Shown in pieces: positions 23,992 to 32,506 of a stretch of 64,000 nucleotides of DNA. Source of the stretch: Trebonia sp963737285. Its GTDB lineage: Bacteria > Actinomycetota > Actinomycetes > Streptosporangiales > Streptosporangiaceae. The notes under the pieces were generated by a model. That model was given only the letters and a program-made list of their open reading frames with translations, did not search any database and was not told where the DNA came from. The position numbers and the translations under genes are program-made. How positions within the stretch are numbered: the stretch's first letter is position 1; every line of letters begins with the position of its first letter. The stretch lies in contig CAVTRT010000002.1 in assembly GCA_963737285.1 (NCBI GenBank), positions 434,001-498,000 on the forward strand. Reading direction: 5' to 3'.

Positions 23992-26491
23992 CTAGCTGAA
24001 CTGGAACCAGTTCACGTTCACGAAGTTCTCTCCGGTGGCATTAGCGGTAGTCGCGAATGTCACATACAGCGTTTGGGTTCCGCTAGGCACCGGCGCTGGC
24101 CGCCGACGTGGAGGTTATCCAGTTCTGCCAGCCTCCGGTGCTGTTCACCGTGACCGTCGCGAACGGCGTGGCGGTAAGCGACCCGATCCTGAACGAGATC
24201 GTGCCGAGATCGCTGTTACCCAGCCCTGAAGCCAGGCGGGTCGCCACCTGGCCGGTGAGGCCGCTGCCGAAGTTGACGCCGGTGTACTCCAGCCAGCTTC
24301 CGTTGCCGATCCAGCCGACGTTGTTGCCACCGCCGGTGTCCGAGGTCGCCTGGGTCATGACGCCGCTGCTGGCCGCAGCGTAAGTCGAGGCGGTGACGGT
24401 CACAGGGCTGCCGGTCGTGCCGGTCGACCCGGAGCCAAGCTCGAACCAGTTGACGTTGACGAAGTTGGCGCCGGTGCTGGTCGCGAACGTGACGTAGAGT
24501 GTCTGCGTCCCGGTCGGAACCGGCGAATTACTGACCGGCGTACTCGTCGCCCAGTTCTGCCAGCCACCGGTGCCGTTCACTTCGATGGTCGCGAACGGCG
24601 TGGCGGTCTGCGACCCGATCCTGAACGAGATCGTGCCGATATCTGTGCCCGCTGTCGCCGAGGCGAGGCGCGCCTCGATTGTCGAGTACCCGCTGCCGAA
24701 GTTGACCCCGGTGTACTCCAGCCAGCTTCCGTTGCCGATCCAGCCGACGTTGTTGCCACCGCCGGTATCCGAGGTCGCCTGGGTCATGACGCCGCTGCTG
24801 GCTGCAGCGTAAGTCGACGCGGTGATCGTCAATGTCGAGCCCGACGTGGTGGCGGTGTTCACCGTCCAGCTGAACGAGGCTGACCCGGTGGCTCCGGTGG
24901 TATCGGTGGCGGTCACCGTGACCGTCGACGTGCCCGCTGTGGTCGGAGTGCCGGAGATCAGCCCGGTCGAGGAGCTGATTGACAGCCCGGCGGGCAGGCC
25001 GCTGGCGCTGTAGGTGAGCGTCTGGCCGGACGCCGAGTCGCTCGCGCCGACCTGCAGGCTGGCCGCGGTGCCGACGGTAGAGGTCTGGCTGCCAGGATTG
25101 GTGACCGTGACGGTGTTGGTTGTCGTGCCGCCGCCTGTCGGCAGGTTCCATACCTGCGCCGCCGAGTCGGTACAGGTCTCGAGCTCGAGTTGCCCGCTTG
25201 GATTACCTCCAGGGTCGGTGAGGCACAGCCCCGAGTTCGGATTGAGCAGCTCCCCGTTGGACTCGTGGGTCCAGTTTTGGGCATTGGTGGCGTTACAGGG
25301 ATACCAGTCGATATCGGTGCCGCTGGTTGTCCCTGCACCCACCACGTCAAGGCAACCGCCCTGGACACGGACCGTGCCGTCGGTGTAGGGGGACCACTGC
25401 TGACCCGCGCTGCCGTTACAGGTGCTCGCCTCGATCGGGTTGGCTGCGGTATTCAGCGAGTTCGCGTTGGTGAGGCACAGCCCGCCGTCGCCGGTGACCT
25501 GCCCGGTCGCGGTAGCGGTCCCGGTGGGGGTGGAATTACCGCCCTCTTCGTAGACAGCCACGTACTGCACGCTCATGGTCCCGGGGGACGTTGTCGCGCT
25601 AGTCGGGGCGGTGCAGTTGCACAGCGGGTCCGGGTAGTTCCCGCCCATGGCCAGGTCGAAGATGATGAAGAACCCGTGGTCGATGGCCGCCTGCCAGGCC
25701 GCGGTCCCGACCGAGGCCTCGGTGATGGTGGACTCCACCGTGCCGTCCATGATGAACTCAAGGGTCTCAGCGCTGGTGTTGGTCCGGTTGACGAGCACCG
25801 AGTAAGTGTTGTAGCCGGTCTGGCAGCCCGTCGTGGGGCACGCGATGAGCGGGTGACCGCTGCTGCCCGCCGAGTCGTGCAGGGTCTGGGAGGCCTCATT
25901 CGAGCCGTTGACGTCCTCCATCATGTCGATCTCACCGGACTGGGGCCAGCCGCCGCCGGCCCGCATGGGAGACCCGAGCGCCCAGAACGCCGGCCAGTAG
26001 CCGGTGCCGTTGGTGGGATTCGGCTGCTCGATCGACGCGGTCATCTCCATTTCCCCGCCGGGCGGGGCCTCGAAGTCGTCGCGGGTGCTCTCGATCCGGC
26101 CGGAGGTCCAGGTCCCGCCGTTGTCGATCGCCGTGATGTCCAGGTCGCCGTTGCCGTCCAGGTGGACGTTGTTGGTCGAGTTGGTGGTGTTCTCGACCTC
26201 GCCCGTGCCGTAGCCGGTGCCGATGTCGTAGAACCAGTTCGCCGACGATGGCGCGGACCCGGCCGCGCCCGCGAAGTTGTCGCTGAACACCGTCGACCAG
26301 CCCGACGGCGGGGGCGGCGCGGTGCCGGCGTGGGCCATCGGCGCCACCGCCACTGTGGTTGCCACGATGGCCGTCAGGCAACTGGCCATCAAAAGGATCG
26401 CGGCTAGGGCCGTGCGGCTGCGGCCTCTTGTGGGTTGGTCACTTGCGGGTGGGCCACCGGTATCCCGTCTCGGCCACGTCGCGAAGGTCAT
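23992..26491 (-). CDS. Secreted GH16 glucanase with ricin-type lectin, Ig-like and two CBM6-like domains; frameshift near the end
   Basis: The ATG at 26491 has GGAGGAAG upstream. The order is a long signal peptide; a GH16 catalytic domain with E-x-D-x-x-E in GEIDMMEDVNG; a ricin-B-type domain (GGLCLTNANS, GGCLDVVG, QQWSPY); an Ig-like domain (SASGLPAGLSISSSTGLISG); and two CBM6-like modules, each with GNNVGWIGNGSWLEYTGVNF. GH16 enzymes cut beta-1,3- or mixed-linked glucans. In the open frame the protein ends at 24083 after TSTSAASAGA. Shifting one base continues with VPSGTQTLYVTF and ENFVNVNWFQFS to a stop at 23992, exactly as in the first module. So the last about 30 residues are out of frame, by mutation or by error. 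Confidence 0.88.
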
Positions 26492-26517
26492 GGGGACTTC
26501 CTCCTAGACTTCGTCTA

Positions 26518-26530
26518 AGGCTTGAATTAA
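26518..26530. promoter_or_regulatory. Copy of the AGGCTTGRATTAA motif before the GH16 gene
   Basis: AGGCTTGAATTAA lies about 27 bases upstream of the GH16 start codon. The same motif recurs (AGGCTTGGATTAA, 26752-26764) inside the palindrome before the small ORF. It may be a shared operator for the two divergent transcripts. Confidence 0.4.
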
Positions 26531-26743
26531 CTCGGATCATCACCCCGTAACACGGTCCGCGCAAGACTGCCCGTGAGCACAACTTTGCGTAGCGTATCCG
26601 CCCCATGTCATCACGGTGCGTATTCATCGCCTTGCGGATCCTTGCCGGCCGCGCCCGCCTGACGTGGCGCGTGACGGCCTCGTTAACGGTTTTTTACGGC
26701 TTCACAGGCTTGTCAAGAAGCCTGACCTCAGGCCACAGTCAAG

Positions 26744-26764
26744 TTAATTCAAGGCTTGGATTAA
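26744..26764. promoter_or_regulatory. Palindromic operator candidate
   Basis: TTAATTCAAG-G-CTTGGATTAA is an inverted repeat with one mismatch in ten. It is followed by TTTGGGAGCG, whose TGGGAGCG equals a half-site of the CebR-type (LacI family) cellulose-utilisation operator. It sits 17 bases before the small ORF and about 250 bases from the GH16 start. Confidence 0.45.
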
Positions 26765-26780
26765 GTTTGGGAGCGTATCA

Positions 26781-26927
26781 ATGCTGATACACGAGTCGCC
26801 ACCCACAGCCGTACGGCGTGCCGAGCTGACTATCGTCGCCGCGATCGCCGTCGTCGGCCAGACCCCCGGCGCCACAGCGACACGGTCAGCTACAGCTGAC
26901 CCGCCTGCCTCGCTGACAGCTCACTAG
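26781..26927 (+). CDS. Candidate 48-residue small protein
   Basis: ATG at 26781 is preceded by GGGAG with a seven-base gap and by an operator-like palindrome. A strong terminator follows five bases after the stop. The product, starting MLIHESPPTAVRRAELTIVA, has a short hydrophobic stretch (LTIVAAIAVVG) and a Thr/Ala-rich tail. No family is recognised. The complete promoter-to-terminator unit supports a real small gene or a small regulatory RNA. Confidence 0.5.
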   Translation: MLIHESPPTAVRRAELTIVAAIAVVGQTPGATATRSATADPPASLTAH

Positions 26928-26932
26928 TACCG

Positions 26933-26963
26933 CCCTGCTGGGCCGCTCCCCGGCCCAGCAGGG
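26933..26963 (+). terminator. Terminator after the small ORF
   Basis: CCCTGCTGGGCC and GGCCCAGCAGGG form a perfect 12-bp stem with a seven-base loop, followed by CTCTTTC. In the other direction it may also end hemY transcripts. Confidence 0.85.
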
Positions 26964-27008
26964 CTCTTTCATAGCTCGTTGGCCAGCCTCAGCCGGGGAC
27001 TAACGCCC

Positions 27009-27098
27009 GCGCGGACCGTGCCCGCGTCGACCGCACTCGCGCGTACTGTGCCCACGTCGACCGCACTCGCGCGGACCGTGCCCGCGTCGACCGCGCCC
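27009..27098. repeat. Three 30-bp tandem repeats after hemY
   Basis: The unit GCGCGGACCGTGCCCGCGTC plus GACCGCACTC occurs at 27009-27038, 27039-27068 and 27069-27098, with a few substitutions. The units are contiguous, with no spacers. The array ends three bases before the hemY stop codon region (27102). Confidence 0.85.
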
Positions 27099-27101
27099 GC
27101 G

Positions 27102-28535
27102 TCACGGCTCAACCGTCCGTTCCCGCAACCCGGCGAGCACCTGGCTGGCGGCCTGGCGGGCAGTCGCCACACACGCGGGGATGCCAACGCCGTCGTAGGC
27201 AGCGCCCGCGACCGCCAGGCCAGGCTGGCCCGCGACGGCGGCCCTGACTCGGGCAACCCGGCCCAGGTGTCCAACGTTGTACTGCGGCAGGCCACCACCC
27301 CAGCGGGTAACCCGCCACTCCACAGGACTGCCACCGACCCCCGTCGCCTCGGCTAGCTCGGCGGCGGCGAGCGCCACGAGGTCCCTGTCCTCAAGCTGCA
27401 GCAGCGCCACCTCGCCGGCCCGGCCAACAGAGCAGCGGACGATGTGGACACCGCTTCCCGCGCCTTCCGCCGCCCTGGCCAGGTGCGGCCACTTGACCGT
27501 GGAGAATGTCGCCGCCTTGACGGCCCTCCCATCGACCGCGGGCACGAGGTACCCGCTGCGCTCCGTCGCAGGCCAGTCCGCCGCCCGATAGGCAAGCGTA
27601 ATGATCGCCATGCTCGCGTACGGGATCTCGCCCAAGGCAGCAGACGCAGCCGGCGCGCTCGCCGCCAGGAGCCTCGCGGTCGGCGCCGCCGGGCAGGCGA
27701 GGATGACCGCGTCCGCCGCCAGGTACTCAGGATCGGCAGCGGAGCCAATAGTGAGCCGCCACCCATCCGATGTCCGGGCGAGCTCACGGACCATGGCACT
27801 TGTGCGCACCTCGGCTCCGGATGCCTTCGCGACTGCCGCGGGAACAGACCCCAGGCCGCAGGTCATCGTGACGAATACAGGCGCGGGCTTTCCGGAAGGG
27901 GAATCCGCGGGACGGGGCGGCGCCAGTGAGGCCGCTGCCTGTGTCAGCATGGGGTGCTCGCGGGTCGCGGCCGCTAGGGGCGCAAGCGTCGCCTCGAACG
28001 ACAGGTCCTCGCTGCGCCCGGCGTACACCCCGCCGAGCAACGGGTCAACGAGCCGGTCCACGACCTCGGTCCCTAGCGCGCCGCTGATGTACCGCGTGAC
28101 GGAGATGTCCCCGTCGCGCTCCACAACGGCCTCTTGCCTGGCCCGGGCGATGCCGTCCGCGGAGACTACGCCACTTCCTGCGAGCTCGTCGATATCGGCG
28201 GGGACGCCCATGAACTGCCGGCGCGGCAGTGCCCGCATGCCCCCCCGGGTCCAGATCGCCGACGACGTGGTCCCGGCCGGCACAAGGTCCCCGTCGCCAC
28301 CGGCTGCGGCGATCAGGCTGATGCCCTCTGGCCGCCTGGCGAGCAGCGCTTCGGCCCCCTCGTCTATCGACACCCCGGCCACCTCGGACGCCGACAGCTT
28401 CCCGCCGAGCTTGGGCGACCCCTCAAGAACCGTCACCCGCACCGGTTCATCGCGCAGGAAGAACGCCGCCGCCAGCCCCGCGATCCCCCCGCCGACAACC
28501 ACCACATGGGGGAAGCTATTACCACTCGTCGTCAT
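27102..28535 (-). CDS. hemY: Coproporphyrinogen III / protoporphyrinogen oxidase (HemY/CgoX)
   Basis: The 477-residue flavoprotein begins with the FAD dinucleotide site VVVVGGGIAGLAAAFFL, then LEGSPKLGGKLSASEVAG. It ends with the second FAD motif GLAVAGAAYDGVGIPACVAT. With HemQ present, the Gram-positive route is expected, in which this enzyme oxidises coproporphyrinogen III to coproporphyrin III. DPLLGGVYAGRSEDLSFEA is a family marker. It lies about 2.5 kb downstream of hemE on the same strand, with three genes between them. It is often labelled hemG; hemY is used here because it is the oxygen-dependent soluble type. Confidence 0.94.
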   Translation of the reverse strand: MTTSGNSFPHVVVVGGGIAGLAAAFFLRDEPVRVTVLEGSPKLGGKLSASEVAGVSIDEGAEALLARRPEGISLIAAAGGDGDLVPAGTTSSAIWTRGGMRALPRRQFMGVPADIDELAGSGVVSADGIARARQEAVVERDGDISVTRYISGALGTEVVDRLVDPLLGGVYAGRSEDLSFEATLAPLAAATREHPMLTQAAASLAPPRPADSPSGKPAPVFVTMTCGLGSVPAAVAKASGAEVRTSAMVRELARTSDGWRLTIGSAADPEYLAADAVILACPAAPTARLLAASAPAASAALGEIPYASMAIITLAYRAADWPATERSGYLVPAVDGRAVKAATFSTVKWPHLARAAEGAGSGVHIVRCSVGRAGEVALLQLEDRDLVALAAAELAEATGVGGSPVEWRVTRWGGGLPQYNVGHLGRVARVRAAVAGQPGLAVAGAAYDGVGIPACVATARQAASQVLAGLRERTVEP

Positions 28536-28606
28536 AGTCCCAAGCCTGCCACAGCCGGTTCACCGCCAGAGCCGGGCACGGGATGCGGCCGGACCCGTCC
28601 CCCCAG

Positions 28607-28781
28607 CTGAGTCGCTGGCGCAGCCGAGCCCCACCCGAACTGAGTCGCTGGCGCAGCCGAGCCCACCCGAACTGAGTCGCTGGCGCAACCAGCCCACCCG
28701 AACTGAGTCGCTGGCGCAGCCGAGCCCCACCCGAACTGAGTCGCTGGCGCAGCCGAGCCCACCCGAACTGAGTCGCTGGCG
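28607..28781. repeat. Five and a half 31-33-bp tandem repeats before hemY
   Basis: Units starting CTGAGTCGCTGGCGCAGCCG begin at 28607, 28640, 28672, 28703, 28736 and 28768 (partial). Lengths are 33, 32, 31, 33 and 32 bases, differing by the number of C in a C-run and one small change. The units follow without spacers. The array lies about 70 bases upstream of the hemY start codon in its direction. Confidence 0.92.
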
Positions 28782-28835
28782 ACGGCGCGATGTCTTAGCC
28801 GACTCGATCCGCACAACGACCCGGTAACGCTCGCC

Positions 28836-28990
28836 GTCGCTGGCGCCAGCAAGCTCAAACGACTGCGGGTCGCTGGCGCCAGCGAGCTCAAACGACTCGA
28901 CTGCGGGTCGCTGGCGCGCACTCCATGGCGGCTTCGGCGGCCGGGTGCGCCGAAGCGAGGCTGGCGGGACGAGCGAGGCTGGCGGGACGA
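28836..28990. repeat. Further short repeats downstream of the HAD gene
   Basis: GTCGCTGGCGCCAGC[AG]AGCTC recurs at 28836 and 28868, with a truncated third copy near 28906. They share the core TCGCTGGCG with the neighbouring array. Two 18-bp units GCGAGGCTGGCGGGACGA follow at 28955-28972 and 28973-28990, next to the stop of the HAD gene. Confidence 0.75.
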
Positions 28991-28995
28991 GCGCG

Positions 28996-29649
28996 CTAGA
29001 GCAGCGGCAGGACCTCGGCGAGCGAGGGAACGGGGGTGTAACGGGGGTCCGCCGCGCGGGTGGCGACGCCGGGCCGCAGAATCTGGATGGGGCGGATGCC
29101 GACCGCCTGCGCCCCGGCGCAGTAGCCCGGCTGGTCGTCGAGGAAGACAGCGTCCGCCGCCTGCACCCCGAGCGAGCGCAGCGCGATCTGGTAAATCTCC
29201 GGGTCGGGCTTGGCGGTGCCCACCTCGCAAGACAAGACCGCCGCGTCCACCAGGTCGAACAGGCCCTTGGCGGCGAGCATCGAGCGGGTGTTGTAGCCGC
29301 AGTTGCTCACCAGGACGACCGCGATCGCCTGGGTCCGGACCGCCTCGAAGAACGGGACCGTGTCCGGGTACACGCTCGTGCGGGCAAGAAGAAGCTCTGC
29401 GTCGGTGGCCGCCAGCTTCTGCGCGAGCACCGGGTCAGGCTCGCGCCCGCAGTCCTGCAGGGTGCGGGCGAACATCCCGGCTATCGTCAGCGCGCCCGTG
29501 TCCCGCTCGCGAGACAGCGCGAGCCACGCCTTGGTCCATTGGGCGCGCGGGACGCCAGCGACGTCCGCGATCAGTGCGACTCGGTCAAAGACGTTGGAGT
29601 CCAGGATCGTGTCGTACACGTCGACCAGGCAGGCCTTGACAGTCGGCAC
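28996..29649 (-). CDS. HAD-family hydrolase
   Basis: The 217-residue protein has haloacid-dehalogenase-type motifs: DVYDTILD (nucleophile Asp and second Asp/Thr), VVLVSNCGYNT (motif II), KPDPEIYQIALRSLGV (motif III Lys) and AVFLDDQPGYCAGAQAVG (motif IV). It resembles the subgroup IA phosphatases. The substrate is unknown. It begins six bases after the stop of the tyrosine-phosphatase-like gene upstream, so the two are co-transcribed. Confidence 0.9.
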   Translation of the reverse strand: MPTVKACLVDVYDTILDSNVFDRVALIADVAGVPRAQWTKAWLALSRERDTGALTIAGMFARTLQDCGREPDPVLAQKLAATDAELLLARTSVYPDTVPFFEAVRTQAIAVVLVSNCGYNTRSMLAAKGLFDLVDAAVLSCEVGTAKPDPEIYQIALRSLGVQAADAVFLDDQPGYCAGAQAVGIRPIQILRPGVATRAADPRYTPVPSLAEVLPLL

Positions 29650-29655
29650 TGGTGA

Positions 29656-30432
29656 TCAGCCCGCGACGACGAGCTTGGTGCGCAGCCGCTGGACATCATC
29701 GTCGCCGAAGCCGTGATCGGCCAGCCACTGGGTCACGCCCCCGCAGCGCGCCTCCACCTGCTCAAGGAACAACTTCATCGTCTCCGCGCGCGGCCGGTGC
29801 CGGTCGACGGTCGACTTCCTCAGGTCCTCCTGGTAGGTTGGCGACTTCATCAGCCGCCGCAAGATGGCCTCGATCCGCTCGTCGGTCGCCGCGTAGTCCG
29901 TGACGACCTCCTGCGCTGGGACGCCCACGGCCGATAGCGTCAGGGCGATCACCACGCCGGTCCGGTCCTTGCCAGCCGCGCAGTGCACGAGCGCCGCTCC
30001 CGGTGCGTCCGCGATCGCCCGGACCGCGCTGGCCACCGACTCCGGCCGGTCCTCCAGGTAGCCCAGGTAGTGCCCGCACATCGCGTCGTCGGGGTAACGC
30101 GAGCGGTCCCGCTCGCGCTTGAGCAGCAGGGCCTCGGCCACGACGTCGGTCCTCTTTCCAACCTCAGGCAGAACGGACAGGTGCACATGCTCGACCTGCG
30201 CCACCCGGTCCAGCGGGGCCGGCCCCTCCGACTCGATCTCCGCGGTACTGCGCAGGTCGACGACCGTGGTCAGGCCGATGCCGTCCACCAGCCTCACGAC
30301 GTCCGCGGGCGACAGGTCCTGCAAGTTATCCGAGCGGAGCAGCACGTTGGAGGCGGTCCGCCGACCGTCGCCGGCGGGCAATCCTCCCAGGTCGCGCGCG
30401 TTAACGACACCATCAAGCTCAATCCATGCCAT
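29656..30432 (-). CDS. Tyrosine/lipid-type protein phosphatase (Y_phosphatase3)
   Basis: The 258-residue protein has the signature HCAAGKDRTG of the PtpB-like family, with catalytic Cys and the Lys-Asp addition typical of dual tyrosine/phosphoinositide phosphatases. NARDLGGLPAGDGRRT and VLLRSDNLQDLSPADV, VVDLRSTAEIE are further family lines. The mycobacterial homologue is secreted into host cells; in soil actinomycetes the role is unknown. It overlaps no neighbour and is followed closely by the HAD hydrolase. Confidence 0.92.
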   Translation of the reverse strand: MAWIELDGVVNARDLGGLPAGDGRRTASNVLLRSDNLQDLSPADVVRLVDGIGLTTVVDLRSTAEIESEGPAPLDRVAQVEHVHLSVLPEVGKRTDVVAEALLLKRERDRSRYPDDAMCGHYLGYLEDRPESVASAVRAIADAPGAALVHCAAGKDRTGVVIALTLSAVGVPAQEVVTDYAATDERIEAILRRLMKSPTYQEDLRKSTVDRHRPRAETMKLFLEQVEARCGGVTQWLADHGFGDDDVQRLRTKLVVAG

Positions 30433-30519
30433 GTCGCCATTATCTCAGCCCGGATTGTCCGTCCTTGCCGGGGGACACTCCTGGCCCGCGCGGCGCTGGA
30501 GTCCTGTGCCTTACGCGGG

Positions 30520-30864
30520 TCACCGAATGCGGAAGGGCCGCAGCGGGCCGATGATCGGCATCAGCCGCCGCATCTGAGCGGGCACGCCGTCGAGGATGAG
30601 GACCGCGTCCTTCTGCTCGATCCGCGACCGGAGCTCGGTCAGCGCTCGCATGCCGCCAGCGTCGATGAAGGTGAGACCGCTGAGGTCGAGCACCAGTTCC
30701 CGGAAATGACCGCGGCGGACAAGCTCCCCCATCCGCGCGGTGAACCGCGGCACAGTGGCGATGTCGAGCTCGCCGATGACGGCGACCGTAACCGACTCAC
30801 TGCGCGCCCCAGACGGCATGGCCCCGTCATGGCGTTCCCGGACCGACACGCTCAGAGAGGTCAT
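30520..30864 (-). CDS. STAS-domain protein (anti-sigma antagonist type) without phosphorylatable Ser
   Basis: From the ATG at 30864 (GGAG six bases upstream) the product has 114 residues. The STAS fold is clear: VTVAVIGELDIATVPRFTAR and LVLDLSGLTFIDAGGMRALT. In SpoIIAA-type antagonists the residue after Asp in F-x-D-S-S-G is the phosphorylated Ser; here it reads DAGG, so the phosphoacceptor is absent. The protein could be permanently active or have another role. No RsbW-type kinase is nearby. It is 87 bp upstream of the tyrosine phosphatase gene and may be the first gene of that short unit. Confidence 0.88.
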   Translation of the reverse strand: MTSLSVSVRERHDGAMPSGARSESVTVAVIGELDIATVPRFTARMGELVRRGHFRELVLDLSGLTFIDAGGMRALTELRSRIEQKDAVLILDGVPAQMRRLMPIIGPLRPFRIR

Positions 30865-31000
30865 GCGGCACTCCAGAGGGACCACTCGAGGGAGAAGTGG
30901 GAGTTATTAGGGCTAAATGCCCTATTTACTCGGGATTATTCTGCTAATCGCCTCATCATCTTATGCATTTACGGCAGGCGTCGCGGCCAGGAACAGGAAA

Positions 31001-31025
31001 CCTTCTGACCGGGCCGGTCAGAAGG
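31001..31025 (-). terminator. Terminator overlapping the hemE stop
   Basis: CCTTCTGACC and GGTCAGAAGG pair perfectly around GGGCC. The stop codon of hemE (31018-31020) lies inside the 5 prime arm of the transcript. The STAS gene downstream thus needs its own promoter, probably in the AT-rich stretch 30905-30970. Confidence 0.8.
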
Positions 31026-32061
31026 CCACCGGCGATGTCTCGGCGTGCACTAGGTCCACGAGGCGGGCCAGGATCGCCGGGTCGGTCCCCGGCAGTACGC
31101 CATGGCCAAGGTTGAACACGTGGCCCTCGGCGCCGCGAGCCCTGGCCAGGACGTCGCGGGCACGAGATTCCACGATGTCCCACGGGGCCAGCAAGACGGC
31201 CGGGTCCAGGTTGCCCTGCAGGGCCTTGCCCGCCGGGACACGCCGGGCCGCCTCGTCGAGCGGCACCCGCCAGTCCACGCCGATGACATCCGCGCCCGCC
31301 TCCCCGAGCAGCCCGAACAGCTCGCCGGTGCCGACCCCGAAGTGGATGCGCGGCACGCCGGAGCCCGCAAGCGCCGAGAAGATCCGGCTGGTGTGCGGCA
31401 AGATGGCGTGCCGGTAGTCCTGCGGGCTGACCACGCCGACCCACGAGTCGAACAGCTGGATCGCGGAGACGCCGGCCTGGACCTGCACCTGCAGGAAGGT
31501 GATCGCGATGTCGGCGAGGGCACCCATCAGCGCGTGCCACAGCTCGGGGTTACCGTACATCATGGCCCTGGTGCGGTCGTGGTTCCTGGACGGGCCGCCC
31601 TCAATGAGGTAGGACGCCAGCGTGAACGGGCCGCCCGCGAAGCCGATCAGCGGCTTGTGCCCAAGCTCGGCGACGAGCATCCGCACCGCTTCGGTGATGT
31701 ACGGCACGTCATCAGGGGTCAGCGGCCGCAGTCCCGCAACGTCCGCCAGCTCGCGGACCGGGTGCCCGACGACCGGCCCGACGCCCGGCTTGATCTCCAC
31801 GTCCACGCCAATCGCGCGCAACGGCACGACGATGTCGCTGAACAAGACGGCCGCGTCCACGTCGAACCGGCGCAGCGGCTGCAGCGTGATCTCGGTGACC
31901 AGCTCCGGCCGGCTGCAGGACTCAAGCATCGGGATGCCCGCCCGTGCCTTGTGGTACTCCGGCAGCGAGCGCCCTGCCTGCCGCATGAACCAGACCGGTG
32001 TATGAGGGACTGGCTCCCTACGGCAAGCGCGGACGAAGGCAGAGTTACGAGGCTCAGTCAT
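31018..32061 (-). CDS. hemE: Uroporphyrinogen decarboxylase
   Basis: The 347-residue enzyme removes four carboxyl groups from uroporphyrinogen III to give coproporphyrinogen III. The family signature PVWFMRQAGRSLPEY is near the N-terminus, followed by LQPLRRFDVDAAVLFSDIVV (catalytic Asp region), LIGFAGGPFTLASYLIEGG and the late GVDWRVPLDEA and NLGHGVLPGTDP. Together with hemY and hemQ it forms the actinomycete heme set on the minus strand. Divergent from it lie the zinc-ribbon protein and DUF3000 genes, as in mycobacteria. Confidence 0.97.
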   Translation of the reverse strand: MTEPRNSAFVRACRREPVPHTPVWFMRQAGRSLPEYHKARAGIPMLESCSRPELVTEITLQPLRRFDVDAAVLFSDIVVPLRAIGVDVEIKPGVGPVVGHPVRELADVAGLRPLTPDDVPYITEAVRMLVAELGHKPLIGFAGGPFTLASYLIEGGPSRNHDRTRAMMYGNPELWHALMGALADIAITFLQVQVQAGVSAIQLFDSWVGVVSPQDYRHAILPHTSRIFSALAGSGVPRIHFGVGTGELFGLLGEAGADVIGVDWRVPLDEAARRVPAGKALQGNLDPAVLLAPWDIVESRARDVLARARGAEGHVFNLGHGVLPGTDPAILARLVDLVHAETSPVAF

Positions 32062-32272
32062 CCCGGAATCTTACCGGGCAGCGCCTGGGCCCGGAGGCGA
32101 GGGCTAGGGCCGCGCTCGGCGCGCCCTGATGCTGGCGACGTCAGCCCGCGCGGCCGCGGGGAGCCGGTTTGTACCCCCAGAAAGCACGACACGCCGTCCG
32201 AGATCCCCCCTTTGCGGGGTCATGCGTGCCAGGATCTGGAGGAGTCAATGGTGAGCCTCCGAGGGAGCGAAG

Positions 32273-32458
32273 ATGAGCCAGCCGCTTGGCAACTGCCCGG
32301 AATGTGGTGGTGACGAGCCATTTGAGCAGATCCACGCGGCAGACCAGTGCCCCGACGCTCCCGGCGGTGAGTGCCCCGAGTGGGCCTGCCCGGCCTGTGG
32401 CGCCGCGGTGATCATGGGGACCGTGCCAGCTGCCAGACAGCCCGTCCATGCAGCGTAG
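32273..32458 (+). CDS. Small zinc-ribbon protein
   Basis: The ATG at 32273 follows GGGAGCGAAG. The 61 residues contain two C-P-x-C-G knuckles (NCPECGG and ACPACGA), enough to bind one zinc ion, plus extra cysteines (QCPDAPGGECPE). The rest is short and acidic. Such zinc-ribbon miniproteins may bind nucleic acid or protein; the role is unknown. It is located 210 bp from hemE, divergently. Confidence 0.6.
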   Translation: MSQPLGNCPECGGDEPFEQIHAADQCPDAPGGECPEWACPACGAAVIMGTVPAARQPVHAA

Positions 32459-32506
32459 CGGGTGGCCGCGAACCACTCGTACCCGGACACGACGTACTCT
32501 CGGGCC

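Noticed and set aside
24083..24110. Programmed frameshift in the GH16 gene
   Set aside because: No slippery heptamer or downstream structure is seen, and other genes in the window show similar single shifts. Mutation or sequence error is simpler.
25190..26407. Long plus-strand frame opposite the GH16 gene
   Set aside because: Shadow of the GH16 coding sequence, which carries the EIDMME catalytic motif.
28607..28781. Possible CRISPR array
   Set aside because: Units of 31-33 bp follow each other directly with no unique spacers, and no cas genes are present.
29656..30864. STAS protein and phosphatase as a complete partner-switching module
   Set aside because: No RsbW-type kinase or PP2C phosphatase is present. 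The phosphatase is of the tyrosine type and the STAS phosphosite is missing.
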